A stretch of 64,000 nucleotides of DNA from Phaffia rhodozyma (lineage: Eukaryota > Basidiomycota > Tremellomycetes > Cystofilobasidiales > Mrakiaceae), in NCBI GenBank assembly GCA_014706385.1, contig JACGZH010000003.1:1753501-1817500 (forward strand), written 5' to 3'. A program made the position numbers and the translations under genes. Below, piece after piece: positions 32,756 through 46,778 of the stretch (within the stretch, counting starts at the first letter, position 1; the number at the start of each line of letters is the position of its first letter). The notes under the pieces were generated by a model. It did not search any database. It worked only from the letters and a program-made list of their open reading frames with translations, and was not told where the DNA came from.

Positions 32756-35700
32756 TCAAACAGGCAGTACGAATACCTTCCAACCTTCTGCCCTTCCGTC
32801 TTCTCCGCCGCCGTTCTCAGTTATACTCGATCCGTCGCCATACATTCCCTGCCTATCTACACGAACCGGGTTGATCTCCGTCTCTGCCTCCTCACCCTCC
32901 TCAGCCGACTGAACGACTTCCCACACCCTCACCCTGGGCAATTTGACCCAGCCTGTCCGAAGCGGTGAAGCCTTCATCCTGACAATCGTACTCTGACCAG
33001 CTAGTAAGATGGGCAAGGCAGCCTGTCGAGGGCCCGACCACGCGAAGGCATCCGATGAGTCTACTTGTATCTGGAGGTTTGCAGGTGCATATGAAGGAGA
33101 TTGATTATGAATTGTCAGATTGATCAAAGCCGGCTGGAGCAGTCGAAGGTCAGAATTCGAGACAGATAGGGTGCATGAAAGGTGGGATGTCGATGATGGA
33201 ATAGAGATAGGGGTCGATAGATGAGGCGAGACAGATATCGCGGGAAGAGGTACCAAGGTGTGCGCTGCTTTGCTTGTTTGAGTGGACGTGGCTTTCCTTC
33301 GCCAGGTGATGTCGAACCAGCCAGGCGATTCACCGCTATCCGTTTCGAGGTTTGTATCCAAACTGGCAGGGAGCGCCAGATCGAAGGAAGAAAGTACTGA
33401 AAACACATGCCCTTGTTTCCAAACTGTTTGTTTTATTTGTTTCGTAAGGCTGATCAGTTTCAAGCTTGTCTTAAGGAAGAGAGTTGAACCGCACCTTTTC
33501 CGGGGATACTTTCTTGAGAAGAACTTAATGAAGAGAAGACATTTCTGCACCTTCGTCGATCCTATATAAAGTAACCCAAAATTAAAAACAAAAGAGGAGA
33601 GCAGGTCGGTGTTCAGACAGGCTTCTGAACCCTGTGCAATAGCGGAAGAAGACAAACCCCTTGTTTGAATTCTATATTCTCGATCACGATTTCCTCACTC
33701 TCAACCATCTCCAATTTAGAACTGAGCCAACATTCTTCTACCGATTCGAACACATCCTCGCCATTCAAATGGGCTGTGTCCAACAACCCAGGAAGTGGTT
33801 TGCGCGGTGGGTTCCTTCTCATTGTGAACGATGCCGAGATGGCATGCACACAGGGAATGCTAATTGTACGGATAATTTCTGATGGCTTTTCGAGAACATC
33901 ATGTTCCTGGTCTGAGTTTGGTGTTGAAGATGCTTCTAACGAGAGGGATTTGATAGAAGAGGTCGGACGAGACTGGATTGAAAAGTCGAGTATGCGATCA
34001 CCTGGTATCCCGTCCAAATGGAGGAAGAGAGTCTTGGAAATGGACGATGTGGGGGAAAGAGAGCCGAGGGATACTTGCTTGATGATCGAACTGGAATATG
34101 ATTCATCCAGAGTGATGGTATTGACTAAAAGTAGTGATAGAATAGCGTGAAAAACTTTTCGCCTATTTCACATCACGCATAAGAGCCAGTACTTACGTTG
34201 ATCTTCCGATGGGTACAGTAAGACATCCAGCCACACATTCAACGACTGATCGTCTGAATTTGTGATATCTATTGAGATTGGGTATTTCTCATCCATATAT
34301 GCCGGTGATGTATGATGCAACATAATATCCAACATATGAGGCTTAGGCTTGACACTGACAAAGCGCAGAAAACACGCATTATGAGATAAAAGGGAAAGGT
34401 TCAGCGGATTGTAACTGGGACCCAATAGCTTACGACTGAGAAAAGCACCGTCATCACTCACACTGTGAAAGAAGGATGAACCCCATCGATATTGACAAAT
34501 TTGGGTGGGGAAGGCGCTGTGAGCCATCGAGTGTTCAATGCTGATCTGGGTTCGTTAGAACCCAGATCAAAACGAAGCTCAACAACCCAATCATTCTGCA
34601 TAAGTTCCAACACAACTGTAGAAACCTATTTCGATTGAAGACAAAGAAACACTTAGACGGGCGCTCAACTAAGACTTCATAGTTGAAAACCGCTTACTTG
34701 AAGCTCCCCTATGATACCGGTCGTGTCGATCTTTCCAGAGATGACTAGTAGACTACCCGGGTTCCACCTTAGAGAAGCTCCCCCGCTTCCCTGTTCATCT
34801 GGTGATACCAACTGCACTTCCTTAGATTCCGACTCTGTATGCTTGACCAAAACGGGTGGGATACTTTTGTCGGAGAACTCTACGCGGATGGAGGAGAACG
34901 GCAAATTGTGGAGATGATTTTTGAGGGGGCAATGTAAATGGACTTGGTAAGGCGAGGAATTGTTGGCGAGAGTCGTCGAAAGATAGAAAATCGATGACAC
35001 TTCCACTGTTAAATAAGATAATCGCTTGTGCTCAGTCATAACTTAAGTCAATGACTATGAGTTGAGATGTCTAATACTTACGGAGCGGCGCTGAGGATTC
35101 TCCCAGATTGATGATTGATTTCTCTTGTGGCGTGGGGCCCGGATTCTAGTTTAAGTTAAAAAACCAATGGACGCTAAGTTACAACGCAGTCATCGTTTAA
35201 CGAGAGAAGAACTTACTTCCAAAGCCTCTCTCAACAAAATCTCCCAATTTGCCTCTCCCTCTCCTAAACCTTCAATCGCTAATTTAATGACCGTCCCCCA
35301 CTTACACTCTTCTTTCGCACACTCCACCCAAAGTTTTCTCATCTGACTTCCTAGCAAAGTCCAATGTTCCTTTCTGTAGAGTTTGCTGATTCGGTCGAAA
35401 AATCTGAGCGCAAGGTTGTGTTGGCCGGACAGATGATAGGCTTCGGCAATCAGGAAAGCTATATAAAGTGTCGTTCGAGTTTGGTTCGGACTTGCGGTCG
35501 CCACAACAGATGGCGTTGTTTTGAGGAGCTCGTATGATTTCGTGTAGAGCTAGAAATGGCAACATAGACTCAGAAGAAGGTTAACTTTGTATTCAAATTT
35601 AACAAAACGAGTGTCGAAGAAGTTCGAGCAAGCTCGACCAGACAAACCTCAATGATAAGAGCCGAGTGATCGGTTTTCTTTTCGTTTGCAAATCCAGGGC

Positions 35701-37741
35701 TAGTGTTGACAAATCCAGCAGCGGCACCAGACTCGGACTGAAAGATAAAAGTCAAGCAATCAATATCTTGACCATCTTTGTCAGAAGTCCGATCAGACCG
35801 ACCTCTAGCGCGTCCTTTTCTTCATCAATAGCTTTTTCGTAACACTCTCTCCGCCGCACAGTGCACCTAGCTGCAGTATAAAAGTAGAAACCAGGATGTT
35901 GTAGAGTGGTAGCTGGATTGAGAACATTGGTTGATACTTGGTCATTAGAAGGAGTTGCAAAAGATTCTGCAACAGGAATGATGAGGTTACCGGCCTGGTA
36001 AGCCAGTTCCAGGAGCTCTGCGAAAATCCGATACCTGATTTTGAGCGAACACAGACCGCTCCATAAGTCAATACTTGATCAAAAGAACTCAACTCAAATC
36101 TGCTTCTATACTTACTGTCTAGCAACCCAGCTCCAAAACTCGAAGGTTTCTTCACCTATACCCCAACCTTTACTTAAATCTTCGAACGCCTTGAGGTGAC
36201 TCCTGAAGAATCCGAGGGCCCTGCTTGTATCGCCCTGATATAAGAAGAACTTGCAAACTTTTACTGCCACGCAATCAGCCAACACCTTGCTCTCCGCCCA
36301 TCGTTTTGTTCGAGGAGGCAGGAGAGACGTTGAGTGAAACATTTGGGTAAGGATAGCGTGGCAGTCCAGATAATATTTTCGGGCCTATCCAAGACATTTT
36401 GGGACTGGTGTAAGTTGAAGATAATATTTTAGAACCATTTGAAACTCACTCACTGCATCTAACTCTCCCATAATTTCTGCAAACACTCCAGCCTTGAATT
36501 CATACCTCACCGCCCACCCTTCTTTGCTTAGCAATTTTCCTCCCGTCCCAGCAGATGGACCAAGAAGTCCGCCAGATGCCCCTGTCAAATTTCCTAATTT
36601 ACCCCTCTTTCTTCTGACTCGCTTCGAGTGCGCGTGATAATAATCTAGCGCAGGTTCGTATAGTACGCCTTGGAGGGATTGTACAAAATCGACAAGCTCG
36701 GGTGTGGAGACGGGAGTCAAAACGAACAGCGACGCTCGAGAGTCCAAAGAAGATTGACGACGAATTTGAGAGAGACGAGGATCGAGCGTTGTATCATCTG
36801 ATGGTAAAGTTAGGCATCAAATATCAGCATATGATTCTCATTAACGGAGTTGATGACAAGAGGCAGACAAAGTCACGGCACATGATGCAACCTACCGAGT
36901 AACTCTCTACTGGCCAGAAGGACGACAGTCAACTTGATTCCTCTCTCGTTTAGCGCCTTCCTTCTGACCATGAGATCCTTGATTAACTGCTCATCTGCCG
37001 CTCTATTCACTTCAGGGTCTGAACTCTCTTTCAATTGAAGAAATAATACAAACACCGCTGGCACAAGATCTGTGTGCTTTCGTACCCAAATAGGTGCGAT
37101 CAGTCCGTCGGGATAGAGGGGAGATGACGGTGTTAGTGGAGATAGTGGTGAGCGAGGAGGGGGAGGGACTTGACCGGACGTGGTGCTAGTTGAAGGGAAA
37201 GGGATTTTGGAAGGTGGAAACCGGACATCCTTATAGATGCACACAGAGCCGGAACCCCAGAGATGATATTTAGATTGGTCTGCTCATTCACATAGATAGA
37301 TAAGAATGAACAGACCTTGTCAACCATTATGACTCGAAACTTTCGATTTTCATCCTCGTTTGCCCGGATAGGTTCCCAGACCTTACTAGGTCCTAATGCT
37401 CCTAATGTTGCTCGTAGTCTTTGATGAAGCAACGAGAACGAGTGTTCATCAGATGCTGCAGACTGGTCAGTTGATTGTTGATTTCGAGAAGGGCGTGTTG
37501 TCGAGGTATCTGAGCCTTCTACGGCTGAATTTGCAAGTTCTGATGTAGTTTCTGTGGCATCTGTTTCTGATGGGATCACTGGATTGGCATGAGGTGCTGT
37601 TTCTAACCCGGCCACAAACAAGAGTGGGAGATGATGTGATAGAAAGTGGACGGGCTGCAGATGTGATCATTGGATCAGGCCTGAGTATCAGCAGCAATAA
37701 CCAAGGTTTAGTAGTCGACTGTGACTCACATAAGAATTCAT
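32756..37741 (-). CDS. TRAPPC11: TRAPP complex subunit 11 (foie-gras / gryzun domains)
   Basis: Subunit of the TRAPPIII tethering complex acting in ER-Golgi transport and autophagy; S. cerevisiae lacks a true ortholog. The first coding exon is only MNSY (ATG at 37741), then PVHFLSHHLPLLFVAGL, which matches the family's start. YPDGLIAPIWVRKHTDLVPA follows, then the foie-gras domain: DSRASLFVLTPVSTPELVDF, ALDYYHAHSKRVRRKRGKL, WAVRYEFKAGVFAEIMGELD, RWAESKVLADCVAVKVCKF and WSWVARQ. A solenoid segment (YHLSGQHNLALRFFDRI) and beta-rich gryzun repeats fill the C-terminal half, ending WKVFVLPV with stop at 32756. More than a dozen introns. It is head-to-head with the methyltransferase gene over 310 bp. 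Confidence 0.9.
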
Positions 37742-38051
37742 CCTTGTACTCCCTATCGGTTCTCTCAAGGAGCAAAGAGATACGAAAGAAAGATTGTCGA
37801 GAGGAAGAAGACGATGGATCGGTCACAAGCGAGTAATTGAAGGTCAAAGATGATGGACTGGGTAGAGAATCTGATATTCTTTGATTTCGCTTCTTCCCAC
37901 ATACCATCGAGCATACAACTCTCTTCGGCGCGCTCATATTTGGACACCCGGACACCTGGACACACGTACACTCACATCCCAAAAACGGAGAGGACTCATA
38001 CATATCTTAAGCGATTTATCCGGTAGACACCACAAACATCTATACATATCG
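37742..38051. promoter_or_regulatory. Shared divergent promoter TRAPPC11 / methyltransferase
   Basis: About 310 bp between two head-to-head start codons. Plus-strand open frames here are not conserved in appearance. Near 37944-37970 short direct repeats built on GACACC/GGACAC occur. Confidence 0.45.
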
Positions 38052-39261
38052 ATGACTGAAATCATCACTGGAAGCCCAAATTTGTCCCGTCGGTCGTCCA
38101 CTGAGGACTTCTTCAAGGACAATGCCGATGTGGGACCTGATCAAAGGCCGACTGTTCTTCATCAGACAACAATTGTTCCCTTCGATGGGCTAGAAAGAGG
38201 ATGCAAGCTAGCAATAGATGCCTCGCCAGGATGTGGTGGTGTTGGTGAGTCTTTGTTCATCCATGATATATTCACCTGTTCGTGAATGGACCGTGTTGAT
38301 GATCACCTAACTCTGTTCTCGTTTTCTCGTTTTAAGTTTGGCCAGCCGGAGAGGTTTGTATATGCTTAAAACTCCCTTCTGGTTTGAAAGAGTACTGATT
38401 CTGTCTTTGGACATATGGTTCTCCTCTATCTATCTATTCCCCGACGAGCCTAGTAATAGATCATGTGTAACTATTTTTTGCATCTGATGTCAAAGCAGCC
38501 CGACCTCTTGGCTGGCAAAAATGTTCTTGAGCTCGGCGCGGGGACAGGTATTCTTGCTTTGGTGCTAGGATTGAAGGAGCCAAGAGCGAACATATACGCT
38601 ACAGATCAAGAGTAAGCCTTTCCGCTCGTACATACGGCTATTCTATCATACTATAGAGAGTGAAAGGTGTGTTCTGACATTTCTCTCGACTTTCTAGACC
38701 GTTGATGCCACTCTTGAGGGAGAACGTCGCTTTGAACGGCTTGGAGTCCACAGTGCAAGCTTCGGTGCTTGATTGGGGAGAATCAGTGTTGCCCAAGAGC
38801 ATACCAAAGCCCGACTACGTCCTCATGGCGGACTGCGTATACTTTGAGCCCAGTTTTCCTCTGCTAGGTATGCGTAAATAATGTGATCGTTGCTCTCTGG
38901 AAAGAAAGTCACTCAATGTTTGGTCCTCGTATCTTCTATCACAGTCCGTACACTGATACTGCTGACGGACGATCAAGAATCTCAACCAATCATCTACCTC
39001 GCTTACAAAAAGCGTAGAAAGGTGAGCTCGTCTACATACATCCGCAAGACTTTCGATCGATTTGGGACTAATCACTTCTGCCCATGCATCGATTCGAAGG
39101 CGGACAAGCGATTCTTTACACTTTTACATAAATCCTTCTCATCCGAGACAATAGAGGACGATCCTTTGAAATCGACATACGACCGACAAGGATTGCATCT
39201 CATGGTGCTCTCACGAAAGAAGCAGGCAATTCAAGGTCAGGGGAGAAAAGAGCTAGAGTAA
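38052..39261 (+). CDS. METTL21/EFM6-like protein lysine methyltransferase
   Basis: Seven-beta-strand SAM methyltransferase of family 16; close relatives methylate lysines of eEF1A (Efm proteins) or chaperones. ATG at 38052 (MTEIITGSPNLSRRSSTEDF). The core is seen across five or six exons: VWPAGE, LLAGKNVLELGAGTGILALV (SAM motif I), ANIYATDQEPLMPLLRENVA (motif II), VLDWGESVLPKSIPKPDYVL with MADCVYFEPSFPLL (the D-x-x-Y substrate motif reads DCVY), then LLTDDQESQPIIYLAYKKRR and ADKRFFTLLHKSF. The AYKKR element resembles Efm6/METTL21 more than histone enzymes. The target protein is not knowable from sequence alone. Confidence 0.8.
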
Positions 39262-39453
39262 GAATCGAAAAGATGATTGGATGTAGGAATGTGATATACC
39301 ATGGCCGCTCTCAAGCTCACCAGCTATGATGAATCAAGATAGTTGAGGGTTAGCGCAAAAAAATCTTGTGCACACAAGCAACACGAGTCTGTCCAGATGT
39401 TATATCGAGTTTAATCAAACATCTATTCAAACAAATTATAACTTTGTTGATAA

Positions 39454-41426
39454 TCAATCAATGGACATGTCTTCCTCATCTTCATCCTCATCCTGTTCAT
39501 CTCCATCTCCATCTTCCTCGTCATCTCCATCCTCAACCCAACCTTCGTTCCTAGCGAGACCTTCCAACCGTTCGATTTCTTCATCGTCGTCAGAATCTAC
39601 CAAACCACTGAGCGTCAAATACCCTTCCACCAGTAACGGGCCAATCTCATCTTCTTCATCTTCTTCCTTCCCACAGTCTTGAACGATAGTTATTCGAGGC
39701 CGAATCTTTCGGCCTTGTTGCAAATACCCCAAAGCTTTCTGCAAAAGTTCCCTTGCTTCTTTCCGTCTGCTTTCGTTCAACTCTGCCTGTGCTTCATCTT
39801 GCTCTTCACTTTCTTCGACAGAAGTCTCGAATTCCTCTGAAAGTCGAGAGCCAAGTCCTAGCCAGAGCCCGCCTTTACCTAGAGCGACTTCAAACTTCCA
39901 ATCTTCCTTCTGCTCATCTGCTCCATCCTTCAAGGAGGCAAGAAGAGGAGAAGCCTCCATCTCGAGTTGATCAAAAATTCCTCCCGTCCAAGTGGCCCAT
40001 CGAACTCGTTCCTTCTGGTCGGAAAACTTTTCGACAAGAGGGCTTACGCTAGTTGCAATCTCTAGAATGTTCTTGAGACGTTGATGTGAGGTGAGGGTTG
40101 GCTGGAAGGATGTCACTGGATCTCTAAATGGTGTTTTTATCGGTTCTACAGGGGAAGGAGTAGCGGACGGCGAGGGGCGAGGCATGAGAAGTATTCCCAG
40201 TTGAAAATGATCGGCTGCTTGGGTCAGAAGTTGTCGAGGCGATAACAATGAAACCGGTGTCTTGGCCAATACAGTTGGAAATGCCGAAGCAGATGCAGAC
40301 GCAGGCTCAGGCTCGGGCTCTGGTTCTCGCGTTCGCTTCTTGCTTTTCATCAAGCCTTTCGCCTTTCCAGCTTTTGCGTTTGGGTTGATAGATTGAACTC
40401 GTTCTTTCGGTAATTCCTCTTCATCCCCATCCTCAAGTTTCTGTCTAGCTAGACGAACTAATGCTCGGCCCCAGGCAATCTCTAACCTCCAGTCGGACGC
40501 TATCCTTCCTTCACCCACAAGGATTGGCGAACGAGGTTCGGATTCGGCGAATTCATCTTGATATCCTTGAAGTGCTTTCTCAAAGAAATCGATTGATTTG
40601 GCATTGATTATCACTGGCGATGGCTCCGATGGGTCTGCTAGATCGGGCACTTGGTCGAATATATCGGCCAGAGTAAGGAGCGTCGTTCCTGAAGTCAAGT
40701 GGATATAAAAAGTTCCATAAACAAATGAATTCAGGTTTAGCACGAAAGCAGCATACAGTGAATTGATGTGCAGAGTTCACTTAGATTTGATGTCAACGAT
40801 GCCTACCATAAATATGAAAGAAGGAAAAGGTCGAGAGAGCCTGCCCAGGATGAAGTGGCCCGGGATGTTCTTTGATTGTATTTGATGATCTCCCTGTAGA
40901 TCCAACTTGGGTGACAGATACGTTCGAGGGAACAGATAGATCCCATCGAGCTTGATCTGAATTGTTTTCGTTTTGATTGAGAGTAGAATTTGCGCTAGAA
41001 GATTGAAGTGGTCGGTTTGGATCGGGAGAGTTTCGAACGATTCGATCACACTCAAAAATCAGCCCTCGAAGAAGAGGAACCGCTGAAGCCGGCTCGGAGC
41101 CTAGATTTGGTTGAGGAGAAGGTGATAGATGAGTTGAAACATGATTATCTCAGATCTTATCTTAAGCACGGAATAAACAAACCTTCAAACTCATCCATAG
41201 CATTTTCCCAAAGCTCCTTTAGATCTTCCCATGTTTGCGTCGTCAACTCTGTTTCGTCTTCCAATTGAGCTTCGTCTTCGGTTTGAGCCTTTATCTTCTT
41301 TGGCTCCTCGATGCTTGTTGACTCTGAGGGTTCCGCACCAGAGTCTGAGACAAGAGCTCCTGTTGCTGATGATCGAGCTCGTTTTAAAGGAGGTGGAATC
41401 TCTTGCATGGCTTGGTCGCTCATCAT
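39454..41426 (-). CDS. ETT1: Ett1/Nro1-like protein (enhancer of translation termination)
   Basis: Family of S. cerevisiae Ett1 and S. pombe Nro1, nuclear proteins affecting translation termination and oxygen-dependent prolyl hydroxylase (Ofd1) control. The start is one of two adjacent ATGs (41426 or 41423), giving SDQAMQEIPPPLKRARSS. Exon 2 has SAVPLLRGLIFECDRIVR, the family's 'LLRGxxHECDR' block, then the P-G-P-L-H-P segment and FFHIYGTTLLTLADIF. TPR-like helices follow: WRLEIAWGRALVRLARQKLE, SPRQLLTQAADHFQLGILLM, RARELLQKALGYL-type segments. It ends in a long Asp/Glu tract (DEEDMSID). Two introns. The basic KRTREPEPEP stretch could be a nuclear signal. Assignment rests on block order, not on a search. 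Confidence 0.75.
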
Positions 41427-41684
41427 CCGTATCGGATCGAGTATTTTGAAGAAGAAAGTTGAAAGCTGGAGATGATGATACAAAAACGAAGACTAGGTAA
41501 TCTTGGGCGTACACAGCTTCGATCACGTGTCGCAACCCTAGCCTAATTATCTCGGCTATCAAGCGGTTAATACCACCGTCGACCTCAAGGCCAATGCTTT
41601 CTCTTCGTCTTATTCTCTCCGACGGTTGTCTATCAATCGTGAATCATTCCGGACAGATTCATTTCGATCCTTACTTATTGAATC
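41427..41684. promoter_or_regulatory. Shared divergent promoter ETT1-like / PQ-loop gene
   Basis: About 258 bp separate head-to-head start codons. No clear TATA box. Inferred from layout. Confidence 0.4.
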
Positions 41685-43159
41685 ATGTATGCAAACCCTG
41701 CATTAGAAAACGTGTTTGGAACTATCGGTATGTCATTCAATCAAGTCTTGTTTTATTTGCTCTTACTGAATTTGTGGTTCCGTCTTATGTTTCATCAGGG
41801 ACTGTACTATGGTGCATTCAGGTATGATAAACTATCATTGCGTTCGACCAAACTCACTTGCGGCAATCTTCTTACTTTTTTTTCTTCTTATCTTAGATCA
41901 TCCCCCAAATCGTTATAAACTATCGAAGAAAGGACACCAAGGGGCTTTCCAGCATACTAATGTACGCGCTAGTCACACAGGTTAAATCTGTTATGTAGAA
42001 TGTCACCTTGATTCACCTTGTCAATTCGATGTTTGATATCAGGTTTACATGGAGCGCCGCCTCAATCTTCCTTGGAATTTACTGCATTGTTCAAAATATT
42101 AATATACCCATCATTGTTCAACCTCAACTCTTCGGCTTCCTTGCCGCCGTCTGCTGGATTCAGGTTAGTCCTTTCAGCAACACGCGTATGACTCTTTTGT
42201 AAGACTGAGAACCAGAAACCGATCCGTCTCTTGATGGTCCATAATAGTGTCTTTATTACGGCCCCAGGAAACTATCTCTGAAGAAATCAATCATATTGTT
42301 GACGGTTTATCTTCTCATCTTTGGTGGACTTCAAGCAGGGCTCGTCTTCGCCACAAGGGTTAGTCATGTCTCAATTCTTCTTCGATCGTCTATTGAGGGG
42401 TTGAATATTCTCTGCTGAATTTTCATCTCCTATGTCTCTCAACCCTTCGGTTCCCAGGCAGGAATACGGAATGGAACTGATGCTCCACTTACATTGTTTG
42501 GAGTCATATCTGTCATCGGCCTTCTTGGGGGACTTATGTACGTGTTCAGATTACATGCTTGCGCTATCATTATGATATACAATGATTAAAGTTATCACTC
42601 AATGTGTTTTTTGATTCTCTTTCTGATACATGATAGTCCTCAGTATTATGAAATCTTCAAGTACAAAGAGGTTATCGGATTGTCTCTGATTTTTATGACG
42701 GTTCGAAGTTTCTTTCAACACTTGGTTTTTGACGTTTCAAACGGAATATCTAATCTTGCATCTTATGCGCCACAATTTATATACGGGCGGAACGTCTACC
42801 AGTTGGATATGTTAGGCGGTTTATTTTGCACTCTCAGTCTCGTTTTCAAGGAAAAGTTTGACATCCTTGCTTCCGTACGTCCCTATTCCGGCTTCTTGTC
42901 TTCTATATCAATCGAATCCCGTTTGTTGGTCTGATGTGTTCCTTCCAGGGTTGATCTTCATGAAAAACAGGTGAACTATATCGGTATATTCGTCTTGGAT
43001 CTTACAATCCTAATCCTTGCCGCCATCCTAAATCCCCGAGCGAATCGACGTCGTCGAGCGCAGGGTTTCTTGGAACCTTGTTCGACCTCTCCAGATTCTT
43101 CTTCGGTACCCGTCGAAAGGTCTGGTCTTGAGCATTCGCAGAACACCTCTCTGGCATGA
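41685..43159 (+). CDS. PQ-loop repeat membrane protein
   Basis: Seven-helix membrane transporter of the PQ-loop/SWEET-cystinosin superfamily, usually in vacuolar or lysosomal membranes exporting amino acids or similar solutes. ATG at 41685 (MYANPALENVFGTIG). First PQ motif: IPQIVINYRRKDTKGLS; second: MPQYYEIFKYKEVIGLSLIF, each followed by a helix, which is the two-repeat layout. Other spans include AASIFLGIYCIVQN, LFGFLAAVCWIQ, IILLTVYLLIFGGLQAGLVF, TLFGVISVIGLLGGL, MLGGLFCTLSLVF and YIGIFVLDLTILILAAIL. A basic, Ser-rich tail ends the protein. One intron (42701-42802) is 102 nt with no stop and keeps frame. Substrate unknown. Confidence 0.85.
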
Positions 43160-43509
43160 CAAGAGTCCAAGGTGGCTGGGAATTTATGGAGAGATAAAAT
43201 AGATCAAGGCTAAGGGACGAACCGACTCGGGCATGAATGCTAATACATTTTCACTATATGAACAACGTTGCTTAAATATTGATACTTTGCTATTTTCCAC
43301 CATGTATTTTAGATTCTGGTGAATGCTGTATTTAGTATAGATGTATAAAACATTTTTCTGGGCATTAACGGTCTCTACAACCCCATCATCTGTCTCTGTC
43401 TCTATCTTATTCCTTCTCTTCCTCGCTGCTGCGGTCTCTCCAATCAGTTTCCTCTTTTCTTCTCTCTCTCTCAACTGGAACTGCCTTGCAACCCATCTCA
43501 GACACAGCT
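43160..43509. other. Convergent gap PQ-loop gene / cytidine deaminase
   Basis: Three-prime flanks of two convergent genes; C/T-rich on the plus strand around 43370-43480. No other feature recognised. Confidence 0.6.
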
Positions 43510-44537
<1,028 letters not shown>

Positions 44538-44734
44538 GGCTGTTGAGATGAAGATAAGGATGGTCGGCGTACGAAAGATCAAATAAAGTAGCTTTATATC
44601 GGAGAAGAGCATCCGCCAGAGAATACCTCATTGCCCGACTCCTCCGAACCATCTCCTAACGAACACTCATCTTGACTCTGATTTATACTGCACTCGATCC
44701 TTACGTATTGGCCTCTTCGTAAGGTCGTATAATC
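44538..44734. promoter_or_regulatory. Shared divergent promoter cytidine deaminase / PEX7
   Basis: About 197 bp separate the start codons of the two head-to-head genes. No distinct box seen. Inferred from layout. Confidence 0.4.
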
Positions 44735-46486
44735 ATGATGCCTCTTCAGCCATTGCTTCAAATCCCTGGTTATTCTAATTTCGGGATTGCTTGGTCTCCA
44801 TTCATACCCAGTATGTATGAGTCTGATACGTTCATCGCATACATATCCCGCCGGTCGACTCTCCTCGATCACTATCATATTGTTGAATGCAACTCTGACT
44901 CGATCTCTTAGACCGATTGGCTTTAGCAAGTTCGGCGAATTTTGGACTGGTAGGCAACGGGAGACTACACATACTATCCTCTCTAGGTCCTTTGGGCAAG
45001 GTTCAGATCGATCAGTAGTCAGCCCTTCCTCTCATCTATCCCTGACATCGAAGCAGCTGCTGATGCTTCCTTGTTGTGATTGAATTTCTCGACATCAGTT
45101 ATGACAACAAGGATTCAATATTCGACCTGGCATGGTCAGAGCTCAATCAAAACCAACTAGTCACTGCTGGGGGAGATGGGAACATCAAGCTCTATGATCT
45201 TAACTTGCAAGTGAATACTTGTTCTTTACAATTTCTCATTCGCGAGCATCTTATTTGCTGATCGCAAAGCTCTCAATCGGAATATTGCATTTTCTATAGG
45301 ACTTTCCAATCAAGAATTTTCACGAGCACTCAAGGGAGGTCATGAGTATCGATTGGTCAAATCTAAACAAAGAGATCTTCGCGAGTTGTAGCTGGGATGG
45401 CTCAATCAAATTAGTGAGTAGACCTCATCGATCATGTGCTACATAAACGATGTCTTGAGAAGGAAAGAAAAATGGTTCGATTCTGAACATCAACTTGGGT
45501 TGCCTGAAGGAAAAATCAGTGGTCTCCAGATAGACAGACATCTTTAGTGACCATCCTAGCTCGTACGTTTCCTCATCATTGCAACTCTTCCTTAGAATCA
45601 AGATGATTGAAATATGTTATTTTCTCTTTGATAGACCAAGCATGTGTATACGCAACTCAGTTCTCTCCCCATTCGCCCAACCTTCTGGGATCATCATCAG
45701 AAGACGGCACGTTCAAGCTCTGGGACCTTCGCTTACCAGATACAAGGACTTCTGGAACTATCAGTGGATCAGGAGGGGCTCGCGCAGTGGTCGAGATCCG
45801 GTGCATGAATGGTGGCGAAGTCCTAAGTTTTGATTGGAACAAATACAAAGAAGGAGTCAGTATTTGTTCTCAATATACTGGTTTTAATGCACTGAAATCA
45901 TGCTAAGTGCTTTGGAATCAAAATTGATCGCGAACAGATCATAGCAACCACTTTGACTGACTCATCTATTCAGACATACGACCTGCGCGCAAATCGGCTC
46001 TCAGCACCAACTTCGACAGTAATACCATCCAATGTAGGCCCGACGAGCCTTCCTGTACATCGACTAGAAGGACATGTATATCCGGCGAAGAAAGTCGCTT
46101 GGAGTCCTTGGAGGGCTGATGTGTTGGCGAGCGGGGGATATGACATGACAACCCGAGTGTAAGTATGTTGTTCCTTTGTTATCGCGAAAATTAATGCTTA
46201 ATGACAGATCGTATCAATTTCATTGTACCGCATTCACTTTGAGTTGTTCAGCTGGTCGACGATCAGACCGTCTCCGACCTTTCTTGTTGCCACTCAATCT
46301 GCTCATACTGAGTTTGTTGCTGGTCTTGCTTGGAGCCTTTTTGAGTGAGTCTCTCAATCTCATGCGTGCCTTCGCTCAAATTAAACCTGATTGTATCATC
46401 ACTTGATCGGTTTCATCAAAACAAGGGAAGGAATCCTTATGACTTGCGGTTGGGATGGAAGGGTTTGCCCTTGGAAACCTGTTTGA
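44735..46486 (+). CDS. PEX7: PTS2 receptor Pex7 (WD40)
   Basis: Cytosolic WD40 receptor that brings PTS2-tagged enzymes to the peroxisome. The start is one of two adjacent ATGs (44735, 44738); exon 1 gives PGYSNFGIAWSPFIP joined to NRLALASSANFGLVGNGRLH, the family N-terminus. WD repeats follow over many exons: SYDNKDSIFDLAWSE, LVTAGGDGNIKLYDL, FHEHSREVMSIDWSNLN with FASCSWDGSIKL, ACVYATQFSPHSPNLLGSSS with DGTFKLWDLR, and VYPAKKVAWSPWRADVLASG. The last junction gives AGLAWSLFE plus EGILMTCGWDGRVCPWKP, the hallmark Pex7 ending, stop at 46484-46486. The N-x-x-V-A-A/S-A-N-x-G-L-V-G-N-G block makes the assignment firm. Confidence 0.93.
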
Positions 46487-46778
46487 ACAGCTTTCTCTAT
46501 ACGCAACGGCGAAGGTGGCTAGGCAGCTTTTTGTATTTCTATATGCTGTGTTATTTTTATGTTGTCAAGGCTAGCAAGTTCACCAAACGGGTATTGTCTC
46601 ACTACATGACCCGCTGATCATCTATTGCTAAAGGGAAACAAATGATTTTAAATCATGTACATATATATTGTTCTGTTATGAAAGGTTATATCGAAGGAAG
46701 GGAGATGAAGAAAGAAGGCAAGAGAAGTAAAGCACATGTAGTGGAATGAGAGAGACGGATACGAAACACAACAACACA

